Source: Zhongshania aquatica
Lineage (GTDB): Bacteria > Pseudomonadota > Gammaproteobacteria > Pseudomonadales > Spongiibacteraceae
DNA: 64,000 bases
Assembly: GCF_027257955.1 (NCBI RefSeq)
Contig: NZ_JANZNQ010000007.1
Location: 124,001 to 188,000, forward strand
Direction of reading: 5' to 3'
The position numbers and the translations under genes are program-made. Shown in pieces: positions 28,663-38,476 of this stretch (position 1 is the stretch's first letter; each line of letters begins with the position of its first letter). The notes under the pieces are model-generated. The model did not search any database and had not been told where the DNA came from. It saw nothing but the letters and a program-made list of their open reading frames with translations.

Positions 28663-29472
28663 GTGAGTTACACCATAGATGATCTGCTATATTTGATGGC
28701 GAGGCTGCGCGACCCGGAAACGGGTTGCCCTTGGGATTTGAAGCAAACATCTGTAACCGTTATTCCGCATACGCTTGAAGAAGTGTATGAACTAGTTGAT
28801 GCCATTGAACTTGGTGATACTCCCCAAATCCAGCAGGAGCTTGGCGACGTGTTATTCCAAGTGATTTTTTATAGTCAACTGGCATCCGAGCAAGGACATT
28901 TTAACTTTGCCAATGTGGTAAATGACATTGTTGCAAAGTTGCTACGTCGTCATCCACATGTCTTTCCAGCTGGCACATTAGATTCGCGTCGCGATAGTCA
29001 GGCACCAAATGACGCGGCAATTAAAGCGCGCTGGGAAGAAATTAAGCAGGGCGAGCGCCAACAGAAATCGCAGTTTAGCGTTTTAGACGACGTGCCTCAG
29101 GCATTGCCTGCGCTAACACGGGCGATGAAACTACAAAAACGCGCATCCCAAATCGGTTTTGATTGGAGTGAACTTGCCAAGGTTATTACAGCCCTTAGAG
29201 ACGAGCTTGATGAGCTAGAGGAGGCCATCGCGGAGGGCGAAAAGGCTAACATTGCAGATGAAATGGGCGACGTGTTGTTTTCCGCAGTAAACCTCAGTCG
29301 GCATCTCGGTTTAGACGCGGAAACGACAACGCGAAATGCGTGCAGAAAATTTGAACGGCGTTTTCGTTTTGTAGAGCAGCGCTGCAAGGAAATGGATATT
29401 TCGGGGGATGATGGGACTGCAGAGCCTCAGTTAGATCTGTTTTGGAACGAAGCTAAAGCGGCGGGGCTTTAA
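28663..29472 (+). CDS. mazG: Nucleoside triphosphate pyrophosphohydrolase MazG
   Basis: 269 residues with two MazG domains: N-terminal (LRDPETGCPWDLKQT, EEVYELVDAIE, QQELGDVLFQVIFY) and C-terminal (ELDELEEAI, ADEMGDVLFSAVN), both with ExxE and ExxD metal-binding sets. It hydrolyses NTPs to NMPs and limits (p)ppGpp effects in E. coli. The GTG at 28663 is preferred to a TTG overlapping the relA stop, since GGGAG lies eight bases before it and the protein then begins as in homologues. Confidence 0.94.
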   Translation: MSYTIDDLLYLMARLRDPETGCPWDLKQTSVTVIPHTLEEVYELVDAIELGDTPQIQQELGDVLFQVIFYSQLASEQGHFNFANVVNDIVAKLLRRHPHVFPAGTLDSRRDSQAPNDAAIKARWEEIKQGERQQKSQFSVLDDVPQALPALTRAMKLQKRASQIGFDWSELAKVITALRDELDELEEAIAEGEKANIADEMGDVLFSAVNLSRHLGLDAETTTRNACRKFERRFRFVEQRCKEMDISGDDGTAEPQLDLFWNEAKAAGL

Positions 29473-29496
29473 GGTCGTTAAGCCCCTAGCATAGTC

Positions 29497-29832
29497 TTAG
29501 TGATTGTCCTGTCGCTTGTAGCGGTTCAGGTGTTTTTCAGTTAAGGACAAGTATTTCGGCGTTGGACCGATATCCTCATAAACGGGATCACCTTGCTCAT
29601 CTCTCGCCACAATCTTTGAACCCTGACAATATGGCATTACACTTTCCATCTCGTCGAGCGCGGCAGTCAACAAATCAGTGATGAGCTCCTCAATATTGCG
29701 TCGGGGATATAACTCAGCCAGCGCATTGAGCCTAGCAGCGTCTTTGATGGGCAGTTTTACGTTGTAACTATCGGCAGTAAGTGTGCCGCCAGCGGTATCT
29801 TCCCATATTGATAACAATTCTCGTACGTTCAT
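29497..29832 (-). CDS. Small conserved protein with a ribbon-helix-helix-like core
   Basis: 111 residues. The centre (VKLPIKDAARLNALAELYPR, then NIEELITDLLTAALDEME) reads like a short beta-strand plus two helices, the layout of ribbon-helix-helix proteins. The C-terminus (DPVYEDIGPTPKYLSLTEKH) resembles a conserved Pseudomonas family sometimes labelled a pilus-tip component, a name with little support. The ATG at 29832 has AGGA eight bases upstream; a longer frame starts at 29859. It is convergent with mazG. Function unknown. Confidence 0.7.
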   Translation of the reverse strand: MNVRELLSIWEDTAGGTLTADSYNVKLPIKDAARLNALAELYPRRNIEELITDLLTAALDEMESVMPYCQGSKIVARDEQGDPVYEDIGPTPKYLSLTEKHLNRYKRQDNH

Positions 29833-30915
<1,083 letters not shown>

Positions 30916-30930
30916 GCAATATTTGACCTG

Positions 30931-30958
30931 AAAAAGGCACCTTAGGGTGCCTTTTTTT
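30931..30958. terminator. Rho-independent terminator after adk
   Basis: An A-run, GGCACC (30936-30941), TTAG loop, GGTGCC (30946-30951) and a run of seven T. The flanking A- and T-runs make it potentially bidirectional. Confidence 0.88.
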
Positions 30959-31019
30959 GTTTTAATAAATCGATTACCCCTCATAATTCGTAGAACCTCA
31001 AAAATTTAGTAGAGTAGAG

Positions 31020-32015
31020 ATGAAAACAGGCATTATTTTTATAAATCTGGGAACGCCAGATACACCTGATGCGGGTGGCGTTAGAAAATTCTTGCGGGAG
31101 TTTCTATCAGACCGTCGCGTCGTCGAAGTGCCACGTGTCGTTTGGATGCTAATACTTTATTTAATTATTTTGCCTTTTCGATCGCCGAGGGTAGCGGGTA
31201 ATTATAAACAGGTTTGGATGAACAATATTTCGCCCTTGCGTTATTTCTCTCAGAGACTGGTCGATGGTGTTACTGAAAAACTGACTGAACGATTTCCAAG
31301 TGCGGAAATTCACACCCGCTTGGCAATGACCTATGGCGATTTATCGATTGCGGGTGCAATCGAAGAATTGTCAGTTCTTGGCTGCGAGCGTTTATTTTTC
31401 ATACCTATGTATCCGCAGTATTCTGCGACAACGACAGCAGCGGTGCATGATCAAATTGCTAAGGTATTTTCTAAAGCTCGAAATATACCGCATTGGTCTT
31501 GGGTTCGTAGTTACCACAATCATCCAGCCTATATTTCGGCATTAGCGAATACGGTTAGGCAACATTGGTCTGAGCACGGAAGAGCTTCATTGTTACTTAT
31601 GTCTTTTCATGGAATACCCAAGAGAAATGTCGAGCTTGGGGACCCATATCAACAACATTGCGAAGAGACTGCGAAGGCTTTGGCCGAGGAGCTCGGATTA
31701 TCGAAAACCGAATGGACGCAGACTTACCAGTCTCGTTTAGGTAAAGCGGAATGGTTGCAGCCCTACACCGACAAAACGGTGATTAAACTTGCCAGCGAAG
31801 GGACTGAAACCTTGGATGTAATTTGCCCAGCTTTTGCTGTTGAGTGTTTGGAAACACTTGAAGAAATTGACGGAGAGGCGCATGAGTTTTTTATTGTAAA
31901 CGGTGGAAATGCGTTCCGTTACGTTCCTTGTTTAAATGACAGTGATGAGCACCAAAATCTGATGATTTCGCTTTGTGAGTCTTTTTTAGAAGAAAAAAAC
32001 GTAAATTTTGGATAA
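31020..32015 (+). CDS. hemH: Ferrochelatase
   Basis: 331 residues. Inserts Fe2+ into protoporphyrin IX in the last step of heme synthesis. It begins with the family N-terminus GIIFINLGTPDTPD. The metal-binding His is in LLMSFHGIPKRN, followed by DPYQQHC and TYQSRLGKAEWLQPYTD, and a late acidic segment (ECLETLEEI) carries the conserved Glu residues. It lies between terminators with no close operon partner. Confidence 0.96.
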   Translation: MKTGIIFINLGTPDTPDAGGVRKFLREFLSDRRVVEVPRVVWMLILYLIILPFRSPRVAGNYKQVWMNNISPLRYFSQRLVDGVTEKLTERFPSAEIHTRLAMTYGDLSIAGAIEELSVLGCERLFFIPMYPQYSATTTAAVHDQIAKVFSKARNIPHWSWVRSYHNHPAYISALANTVRQHWSEHGRASLLLMSFHGIPKRNVELGDPYQQHCEETAKALAEELGLSKTEWTQTYQSRLGKAEWLQPYTDKTVIKLASEGTETLDVICPAFAVECLETLEEIDGEAHEFFIVNGGNAFRYVPCLNDSDEHQNLMISLCESFLEEKNVNFG

Positions 32016-32121
32016 ATATTAAGAAAAAGCCGTTATTTAAAAGACTTTTTTTTGCGTTGGTTATTTTATGTGCTATTTTTATCAACATAAATACCAGCAT
32101 CGTCATCGTCAAGGAGAATAA

Positions 32122-32994
32122 ATGATGCCATCAAGTAAAACGAGTGTTAAAAAGACGCCCGCAAAACGTAAACCCCGCGCTAAAAATGTGATCTTAACAA
32201 ACCCAATTGTGACTAAAGCAGAAGAGGGATTGAAAAAGGTTGAGGCGATGGTGGCGAATGAGCGTAAAGCGGTTGCTGCTGCAAAAGCTAAAGTTGATGC
32301 GGCTCGCGCAAAGGCTAAAAAGACAGCGCGCGCAGCGGATAAAAATGCTGTTAAACGTGCTGCCGCAGCAGCTGAAAAATTGAATGCGAAGCTGAAAGTG
32401 ACACGCGCTAAAGTTGCTGAAACTAAAGCCGCTGTTGCTAATGCAAAAGCATTGGCTCGAATTAAAGCATCTGAGGCTGCGGTTAAGCAAAAGATTGAAG
32501 AACGCTCTACTGCGTTGGCAAGTAAAGCGGATGCAGATCTTGCTAAAGCTGTAAAACTGTTCGAGCAACGATTCAAGAAAAAGCGTCTTGCTGCAAATAA
32601 ACTCAAGTTAGCGTCTATCGAGAAAAAATTGGTAGCTAAGCACAAGCAAGCTGTTAAACAGCTCGGTACTAAAATCAGTGACCCCAAAGTAGCAGCAGTA
32701 GCCAAAGTTAGTGCAAAAGCACCGGCTATTAAAAAGGCACCAGCTAAAAAAGCAGCTGCCGTAAAGGCTCCAGCCAAGAAGAAAGCTGCCGCTAAAAAAG
32801 TAGCTGTCAAAAAGGTTGCGGTTAAGAAAGCAGCGCCTGCAAAAAAGGCAGTGGCTAAGAAAGCTCCAGCTAAGAAAGCAGTAGCTAAAAAGGTGGCGGC
32901 GAAACGTGCTCCAGCTAAAGCTAAAGCTAAAGCAGCTCCTGCACCCGCAGCAGCTCCGGCGCCAGCAGTTGAGGCGCCTAAGTCAGAGTCATAA
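32122..32994 (+). CDS. Histone H1-like lysine/alanine-rich protein
   Basis: 290 residues, extremely rich in Lys and Ala. Residues ~35-180 form a long charged helical, probably coiled-coil region. Residues ~190-270 are a low-complexity tail of AKK, PAKK and VAKK units, and a short Ala/Pro segment (PAPAAAPAPAVEAP) ends it. The tail resembles AlgP of Pseudomonas and eukaryotic H1 tails, so nucleoid binding is likely. AAGGAG lies just before two consecutive ATGs (32122, 32125). A bidirectional terminator follows. The gene is unlinked to the algQ-type neighbours of Pseudomonas algP, so no algP symbol is given. Confidence 0.85.
   Translation: MMPSSKTSVKKTPAKRKPRAKNVILTNPIVTKAEEGLKKVEAMVANERKAVAAAKAKVDAARAKAKKTARAADKNAVKRAAAAAEKLNAKLKVTRAKVAETKAAVANAKALARIKASEAAVKQKIEERSTALASKADADLAKAVKLFEQRFKKKRLAANKLKLASIEKKLVAKHKQAVKQLGTKISDPKVAAVAKVSAKAPAIKKAPAKKAAAVKAPAKKKAAAKKVAVKKVAVKKAAPAKKAVAKKAPAKKAVAKKVAAKRAPAKAKAKAAPAPAAAPAPAVEAPKSES
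32700..32985 (+). repeat. Short degenerate AKK/PAKK/VAKK-coding repeats
   Basis: The 3' third of the H1-like gene is a run of near-repeated 9-15 bp units (such as GCTAAGAAAGC and CCAGCTAAG) encoding PAKK, VAKK and similar units. Such arrays change length by recombination or slippage between strains. Confidence 0.75.
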
Positions 32995-33015
32995 TTTTAT
33001 ATTGTGCTTTGAAGT

Positions 33016-33044
33016 AAAAAGGGAGGCGAGAGCCTCCCTTTTTT
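33016..33044. terminator. Bidirectional terminator between the H1-like gene and mobA
   Basis: AAAAA, GGGAGGC (33021-33027), GAGA loop, GCCTCCC (33032-33038), TTTTTT. It can serve both convergent genes. Confidence 0.88.
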
Positions 33045-33049
33045 ATGTC

Positions 33050-33640
33050 CTAATTCAGCTCATCAAGTTCATCAATGGTATTACAGTTTTTAAATGAGCC
33101 CTGTCGATCGCTAAAGCGTACTTCCACCGTGTTATGTTGCTTGTACCAGCGGTTTACCTGCCTGTTTCCCGCCTGTATGTATTCTTGAAGCGAAGATTTT
33201 AATTCCGTACGCATTAAGGCGAATAAATATTGTTCCCGCTCTCCATCGTTCACATAGCAAATGTCAGCATCGCTTTCATTTAATGTGGTAGCTAATTGGT
33301 AGTAAATATCGGCCGGCACAAGTGGGCTGTCACAGGGAAGAATTAACATCAATGGCTTGGATGTGGTCTGCATTGCGGCGGAAATACCCGCAAGAGGGCC
33401 TTCAAATGTTGGATTTGCATCTCGAATAGTGTCGCCGTATACCTCGTACTGTTCGAAATTACGATTACAACTTATTAGAATTGATGAAACCTCGCTTGGA
33501 ACAGCCTCTAGTACGTGTTCGATTAGTGGCCGGCCCTTCCAAACAAGCAAGCCCTTGTCTTGGCCATTCATGCGTCGACCTTCACCGCCTGCCAGAATAA
33601 GCGCTGTAACATCGCGTATGCAGATTGAATTCTTCAGCAT
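33050..33640 (-). CDS. mobA: Molybdenum cofactor guanylyltransferase
   Basis: 196 residues. Adds GMP to molybdopterin to make the bis-MGD cofactor. The nucleotide-binding N-terminus LILAGGEGRRMNGQDKGL and the metal-site motif LPCDSP are clear. The ATG at 33640 has AAGGA six bases upstream; the frame extends 16 codons further, but without a better start. No other molybdenum cofactor gene is in the window. Confidence 0.92.
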   Translation of the reverse strand: MLKNSICIRDVTALILAGGEGRRMNGQDKGLLVWKGRPLIEHVLEAVPSEVSSILISCNRNFEQYEVYGDTIRDANPTFEGPLAGISAAMQTTSKPLMLILPCDSPLVPADIYYQLATTLNESDADICYVNDGEREQYLFALMRTELKSSLQEYIQAGNRQVNRWYKQHNTVEVRFSDRQGSFKNCNTIDELDELN

Positions 33641-33781
33641 TATTTTCCTTGGCAAGTTTGCTTCACAATATAAAATATCAGTCCGCACATAAGTGTAAAC
33701 TGCTAAGCCTCGTATTGTGCAGTATGTTATTATTCCGCGGCATTAGTATTTCAAACTGTATCCGCTTCCACGGCTGAATTA

Positions 33782-34465
33782 ATGATAAGTTTACTCGCGA
33801 TTGAGGCTTCAACTGAAGCGTGTTCGGTTGCATTGCTTCATAAGGGCAAGCAACGAGAAGATTTTCGTCTTTTACCCCGCGCTCATACCCGTTATCTACT
33901 TCCGATGGTGGATCAGATTTTATCTGAGGAAGGCATTAGTCTCAGTGACGTGGATGCAATTGGATTTTCAGCGGGTCCCGGTTCGTTTACCGGCTTGCGA
34001 GTGTGCGCTGGTGTTGTTCAAGGTCTTGCGTTCTCCGCTGAGAAGCCAGTAGTGCCGATTTCCACCCTACAGGCTATTGCGCAAGCTGAAGCAGACCGCT
34101 TGCAGCTGTCGAACGGTGATTTACTGCTTCCCGCCATAGATGCCCGCATGGATGAAGTCTATTGGGGCCAGTATCGTTATAGCCACGGTTTTGCAGAGCA
34201 AGTGTGTGAAGATAGTCTGCGCAGGCCAGAATCAGTTTCTTTGTCTGCCGCGGAAAGCCGTGTATTCGGATTTGGTAGCGGCTGGCTTTACGAGTCGCGC
34301 TTTGCGCTTGGTCGGCCAGTTAACGAAATTCACGTAGATGCCTATCCGCGTGCCCAAGCAGTATTAAAACTCGCAAAACGAGCATATGAACGCGGAGAGT
34401 TTGTTGTTGCTGAACAGGCTCAACCGGTTTATTTACGGGACAACGTTGCGTGGCAAAAATCTTAA
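33782..34465 (+). CDS. tsaB: tRNA threonylcarbamoyladenosine protein TsaB
   Basis: 227 residues. Partner of TsaD in making t6A37 on ANN-decoding tRNAs. The ASKHA N-terminus (LLAIEASTEACSVALL) and the hallmark GFSAGPGSFTGLRVC are present. The rest is shorter than TsaD and lacks its metal-binding histidines, as expected for TsaB. It is followed by uppP. Confidence 0.95.
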   Translation: MISLLAIEASTEACSVALLHKGKQREDFRLLPRAHTRYLLPMVDQILSEEGISLSDVDAIGFSAGPGSFTGLRVCAGVVQGLAFSAEKPVVPISTLQAIAQAEADRLQLSNGDLLLPAIDARMDEVYWGQYRYSHGFAEQVCEDSLRRPESVSLSAAESRVFGFGSGWLYESRFALGRPVNEIHVDAYPRAQAVLKLAKRAYERGEFVVAEQAQPVYLRDNVAWQKS

Positions 34466-34489
34466 ATTTAATCTAGGGCTTAAACGATC

Positions 34490-35290
34490 ATGGATTCATT
34501 TCGCGCTGTAATCCTCGCCGCAATCCAGGGCTTAACCGAGTTTCTTCCGGTGTCGAGTTCCGGTCATTTGGTATTACCTCAAACTCTATTGGGCTGGGAA
34601 GATCAAGGGCTCGCCTTTGATGTTGCCGTTCATGTTGGCTCCTTGCTGGCGGTTCTTTGGTATTTTCGGGCAGAAGTAGCGGCAATATTAGGTGATTGGT
34701 TTGGTAGCCTGTATTCCCGTAAACAAACTGACAATAGCAGGCTTGGCTGGTTGGTTATTGTTGCTACGATCCCAGCGGTGCTGGCGGGTCTTATATTCAA
34801 CGATTATATAGAGCTGCATCTAAGATCTGGATATGTCTTGGCGACCACCACGTTGTTGTTTGGGGTGTTACTGGGCATTGTTGACAGATATGCAAAACAC
34901 GGTAAGCAAATGGCGGATATCGGCCTGCGTATTGCCATTATTATTGGTATTGCTCAGGCGATAGCATTGATACCCGGAACGTCCCGCTCTGGTATTACGA
35001 TTACCGCGGCACTGATGCTGGGAATTAATCGCAGTGATTCGGCGCGATTTTCGTTTTTGCTTTCAATGCCCATTATTGCGGCGGCGGGTTCTTACAAATT
35101 ATTAGAGTTGATTGAAAGCAGCGATCCTGTTGCGTGGAACTATTTGGCCATTGGCGCGGCGGTTTCTGCAATTACGGCTTATGCCTGCATTCACGTTTTC
35201 ATGAGCTGGGTTGAGCGCATGGGAATGATGCCGTTTGCTATTTACCGTGTACTGCTTGCCGGCGTTTTGTTTGCCGTATTAGCGTCGTAG
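34490..35290 (+). CDS. uppP: Undecaprenyl-diphosphatase
   Basis: 266 residues, a polytopic inner-membrane protein that recycles undecaprenyl pyrophosphate to the carrier lipid for cell-wall synthesis; overexpression gives bacitracin resistance in other bacteria. The catalytic motifs TEFLPVSSSGHLV (near residue 17) and PGTSRSG (near 163) are intact, with about seven hydrophobic segments. Confidence 0.96.
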   Translation: MDSFRAVILAAIQGLTEFLPVSSSGHLVLPQTLLGWEDQGLAFDVAVHVGSLLAVLWYFRAEVAAILGDWFGSLYSRKQTDNSRLGWLVIVATIPAVLAGLIFNDYIELHLRSGYVLATTTLLFGVLLGIVDRYAKHGKQMADIGLRIAIIIGIAQAIALIPGTSRSGITITAALMLGINRSDSARFSFLLSMPIIAAAGSYKLLELIESSDPVAWNYLAIGAAVSAITAYACIHVFMSWVERMGMMPFAIYRVLLAGVLFAVLAS

Positions 35291-35313
35291 ATAGCCAAAG
35301 AGGGAGGCTTGCA

Positions 35314-36216
35314 ATGAAAGTAGCGTTTATTGGCTTGGGCACAATGGGCTACCCGATGGCTGGACATGTGTGTCGTGCTGGAATTCCCTTATCGGTTTTT
35401 AATCGGAGTGCTGAAAAGGCAGAAAAATGGTCAGCAGAATTTGGAGTTAACGCTAGTAAGTCCATAGCGGGGTCAGTCAAAGAGGCAAACGTTGTTGTTG
35501 TCTGTTTAGGTGCTGATCAAGATGTGCGCTCGGTGCTATCTATGCAGGAGGGGGTTTTCCAATCTATGCCTGCTGGCGGTATCGTCATCGATCACTCAAC
35601 AACATCAGCTGAACTCGCTCGGGAAATGGAAAACTGCGCACGGGAGTATGGTCACCGTTTTATCGACGCGCCAGTGTCCGGTGGTCAGGCCGGCGCAGAG
35701 AAAGGCTGTTTGACGGTCATGGCTGGCGGATGTGCTGAGGCGTTTGCGGCTGTTGAGCCGGTGTTGGCAGCCTATGCGACACGATATCAGCGTCTGGGTC
35801 CAGTGGGTTCAGGGCAATTAGCAAAAATGGTAAATCAGATTTGCATAGCCGGGTTACTGCAGGGTTTGGCTGAGGGCTTACATTTTGGTGAGCAAGCTGG
35901 ATTGGATATGCACGCTGTTGTTGATGTTATTAGCGGCGGAGCCGCTCAGTCGTGGCAAATGGATAATCGTGCTAAGACGATGTTAAACAATGAGTTTGAC
36001 TTCGGGTTTGCGGTAGATTGGATGCGTAAGGATTTGGGTTATGTTTTAGACGAGGCTCGCAAGCGCCAGATTAGTTTGCCGGTAACCGCCTTAGTTGATC
36101 AGTTTTATACCCAAGTTCAGAATTTAGGCGGTGGTCGTGGCGATACGTCTAGCTTGCTATTGGCCTTAAAAAATTCGACAGCCGATGGTTGGCGTGGGGA
36201 AAAAGATAATGAGTAA
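35314..36216 (+). CDS. NAD(P)-dependent beta-hydroxyacid dehydrogenase (3-hydroxyisobutyrate dehydrogenase-like)
   Basis: 300 residues. Rossmann motif [12 protein letters not shown] at 7-18, substrate-binding [14 protein letters not shown], catalytic Lys in KMVNQIC, and the C-terminal [11 protein letters not shown]. The family includes 3-hydroxyisobutyrate dehydrogenase, tartronate semialdehyde reductase and succinic semialdehyde reductases; the exact substrate cannot be fixed here. A strong GGGAGG precedes the ATG. Its end overlaps apeB by 8 bp, suggesting cotranscription. Confidence 0.87.
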   Translation: MKVAFIGLGTMGYPMAGHVCRAGIPLSVFNRSAEKAEKWSAEFGVNASKSIAGSVKEANVVVVCLGADQDVRSVLSMQEGVFQSMPAGGIVIDHSTTSAELAREMENCAREYGHRFIDAPVSGGQAGAEKGCLTVMAGGCAEAFAAVEPVLAAYATRYQRLGPVGSGQLAKMVNQICIAGLLQGLAEGLHFGEQAGLDMHAVVDVISGGAAQSWQMDNRAKTMLNNEFDFGFAVDWMRKDLGYVLDEARKRQISLPVTALVDQFYTQVQNLGGGRGDTSSLLLALKNSTADGWRGEKDNE

Positions 36217-37510
36217 TGTGGATCAATTTAATAACGATTTGCGCGGGTTTTTAGACGCAAGCCCAACGCCATTTCATGCGGTCGAAACCATGCGCTTGCG
36301 TTTGGATAACGCTGGATTTATTTCCCTTAACGAACGCGGTGAATGGCAGTTGGAGGCCGGGAAGGGCTATTACGTTATTCGTAACGGTTCGTCCATTGTT
36401 GCTTTTCGTTGCGGTAACACTCCCGTTCGCGAGAGCGGTTGGCGTATGGTGGGTGCTCATACCGACAGCCCGAACTTGAAGGTGAAACCAGCGCCAGAAT
36501 TACATCGTCAAGGGTATTTTCAGCTCGGTGTTGAGGTATACGGCGGTGCGCTGCTCAATCCTTGGTTTGACCGAGATCTCGGTTTGGCCGGACGGGTAAA
36601 TTACGAAAATACCGATGGTGATTTGTGTAGCGTCTTAATCAATTTGAATAGACCAGTCGGAATCGTTCCCAGTTTGGCGATCCATCTTGATCGCGAAGCG
36701 AACAACAGTCGCTCGGTGAATCCGCAAAAAGATTTACCCGTTGTGCTGCTACAAAGTGATGAGCCTAAGAATTTTCGCGATTTACTTACGCAGGTTTTAA
36801 GCCAGCAGGGTGCGAGCGATGTCGCTACAGTATTAGATTACGAGCTGAGTTTTTACGATTGCCAGCCATCAGCAATGGTCGGTTGGAACGAGGATTTCAT
36901 CGCCAGTGCACGTTTAGACAATTTGCTGTCCTGTTATATCGGGCTAGATGCGTTGTTAGCTGCGGATGTGTCTCAACACAGTGTGCTGGTGTGCAACGAT
37001 CATGAAGAGGTGGGTAGCCAGTCAGCAGTCGGTGCTCAGGGCCCAATGTTGGAGTCGGTACTGCGCCGCATTACGGGCGATGAAGTGTCTTGGCAGCGCG
37101 CCATTGCTAACTCAATGATGATTTCAGCCGATAATGCCCATGGTATTCATCCTAATTTTAGTGACAAGCATGATGGTAATCATGGCCCCTTGTTAAACGC
37201 AGGACCGGTTATCAAGAACAATGTTAATCAGCGATATGCGACTAATAGCGAAACCAGTTCAATATTTCGTCGTCTCTGTGCCAGTCAAGGTGTGGCGGTG
37301 CAGTGTTTTGTGGTGCGCAGTGATATGGCTTGTGGCAGCACTATTGGGCCGCTTACCGCGTCGGCAATCGGTGTGAAAACCTTAGATATTGGCGTGCCAA
37401 CGTTTGCTATGCACTCGATTCGAGAGTTGGCAGGTAGCCATGATGCGTTTAATTTAAGTAAGGTGTTAGCCGCTTTTTACCAACTAGAGTCTGTTTCTAC
37501 TGGTAATTGA
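36209..37510 (+). CDS. apeB: M18 family aspartyl aminopeptidase
   Basis: 433 residues. A zinc aminopeptidase removing acidic N-terminal residues from peptides. Family motifs: SPTPFHAV near the N-terminus, metal-binding [18 protein letters not shown], and HEEVGSQSA with catalytic and metal ligands. The ATG at 36209 fits homologues and has GGGGA upstream; an earlier in-frame ATG lies inside the preceding gene. Confidence 0.94.
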   Translation: MSNVDQFNNDLRGFLDASPTPFHAVETMRLRLDNAGFISLNERGEWQLEAGKGYYVIRNGSSIVAFRCGNTPVRESGWRMVGAHTDSPNLKVKPAPELHRQGYFQLGVEVYGGALLNPWFDRDLGLAGRVNYENTDGDLCSVLINLNRPVGIVPSLAIHLDREANNSRSVNPQKDLPVVLLQSDEPKNFRDLLTQVLSQQGASDVATVLDYELSFYDCQPSAMVGWNEDFIASARLDNLLSCYIGLDALLAADVSQHSVLVCNDHEEVGSQSAVGAQGPMLESVLRRITGDEVSWQRAIANSMMISADNAHGIHPNFSDKHDGNHGPLLNAGPVIKNNVNQRYATNSETSSIFRRLCASQGVAVQCFVVRSDMACGSTIGPLTASAIGVKTLDIGVPTFAMHSIRELAGSHDAFNLSKVLAAFYQLESVSTGN

Positions 37511-37525
37511 GTCCGGTCTTTTTTG

Positions 37526-37561
37526 CCACTGAATGCCCTTGTTACTTTGGGTATTCAGTGG
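37526..37561. terminator. Long hairpin between convergent apeB and a crotonase gene
   Basis: CCACTGAATGCCC (37526-37538) pairs with GGGTATTCAGTGG (37549-37561): 13 pairs with one G-U and a 10-nt loop. There is no U-tract on either side, but position and strength suggest a shared transcript end or a stabilising 3' structure. Confidence 0.6.
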
Positions 37562-37576
37562 AGTCCGCCAATCGGT

Positions 37577-38389
37577 TTATGTTGCCGATACAAAGTCAGG
37601 TTTACGTTTTTCTGTAAATGCTAATAGACCTTCTCGGCCCTCGGGGCTACTCACGCATTTAGCGATACCACGACTCTCTAGTTCTAATTGGGTTTCTAGT
37701 GAGTTTGAATAGCTACCAAGCAGTAATTCTTTAATCTTACCGTGGGCCATTAATGGGCCATTGGCGAGTTTGTTGGCCAAGGCTTCTGCTTCGGTCATTA
37801 GCTCGTCCGGCGCGACTACCTTGGTTAATATGCCCCACTCTAAGGCTTCTTGTGCTTTTAACACTCGGTTGGTCAGCATAAGCTCTTGGCTGCGCCGCAA
37901 GCCAATAAGCCTTGGCAGGTAGACGCTGGAACCGCCGTCGGGGCTGGCGCCAATGCCAGTATAGGCCATGGTGAATTTTGCGGTGTCAGCGGCGATAACG
38001 ATGTCACCGGATGCCGCGAGGCTGAAACCTGCGCCAGCGGCGGTGCCGTTGACGGCGATAATCAAGGGTGCGGCCATTCGCGCAAATCGGGCGTTGGCGG
38101 AATGTAGACAGGCGGTTACTTCTTTTAGCAGTATACCGATATCGTCGCCAGCGGCATGGAAACTCGGCACATCGCCCCCTGCACAAAACATATTGCCGGT
38201 GGCCGTGAGAATGACCGCGCGAATACTGCTGTCTTCATCGCATATCATCGCGACGTGCATCAATTCCTGGGCCATTTCTAAATTAACGCTATTGGCTGCG
38301 TCAGGGCGATTTAAGGTGATTTTGGCGATGCCGTTGGTATTTTCCCAGAGTAAAGTATTGTATTCGCGCATAGCAGTAGGGTAATCCAT
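37577..38389 (-). CDS. Enoyl-CoA hydratase/isomerase family protein (PaaG-like)
   Basis: 270 residues, crotonase fold. The oxyanion loop is FCAGGDVPSFH and the helix start NGTAAGAGFSLA; the catalytic segment YTGIGASPDGGSS has Asp where hydratases have a second Glu, as in PaaG-type isomerases. It probably hydrates or isomerises an enoyl-CoA. It stands alone, convergent with apeB and divergent from the glycosyltransferase gene, without other acyl-CoA genes nearby. The start (ATG 38389, or a second ATG six codons later) has no clear ribosome site. Confidence 0.85.
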   Translation of the reverse strand: MDYPTAMREYNTLLWENTNGIAKITLNRPDAANSVNLEMAQELMHVAMICDEDSSIRAVILTATGNMFCAGGDVPSFHAAGDDIGILLKEVTACLHSANARFARMAAPLIIAVNGTAAGAGFSLAASGDIVIAADTAKFTMAYTGIGASPDGGSSVYLPRLIGLRRSQELMLTNRVLKAQEALEWGILTKVVAPDELMTEAEALANKLANGPLMAHGKIKELLLGSYSNSLETQLELESRGIAKCVSSPEGREGLLAFTEKRKPDFVSAT

Positions 38390-38476
38390 TTAGTTTAATT
38401 CAGGCGAAGAGGGTAATGGAGGCGTAACTATGCGTCAATTCTCAACGCCACTGTATTTTGGGGCACGGCTTAAAAT

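Noticed and set aside
32109-32810. A long open frame on the minus strand opposite the H1-like gene.
   Set aside because: It is the antisense reading of Lys/Ala-rich codons, which rarely give stops; its Ala/Leu/Phe-rich product has no ribosome site or family look.
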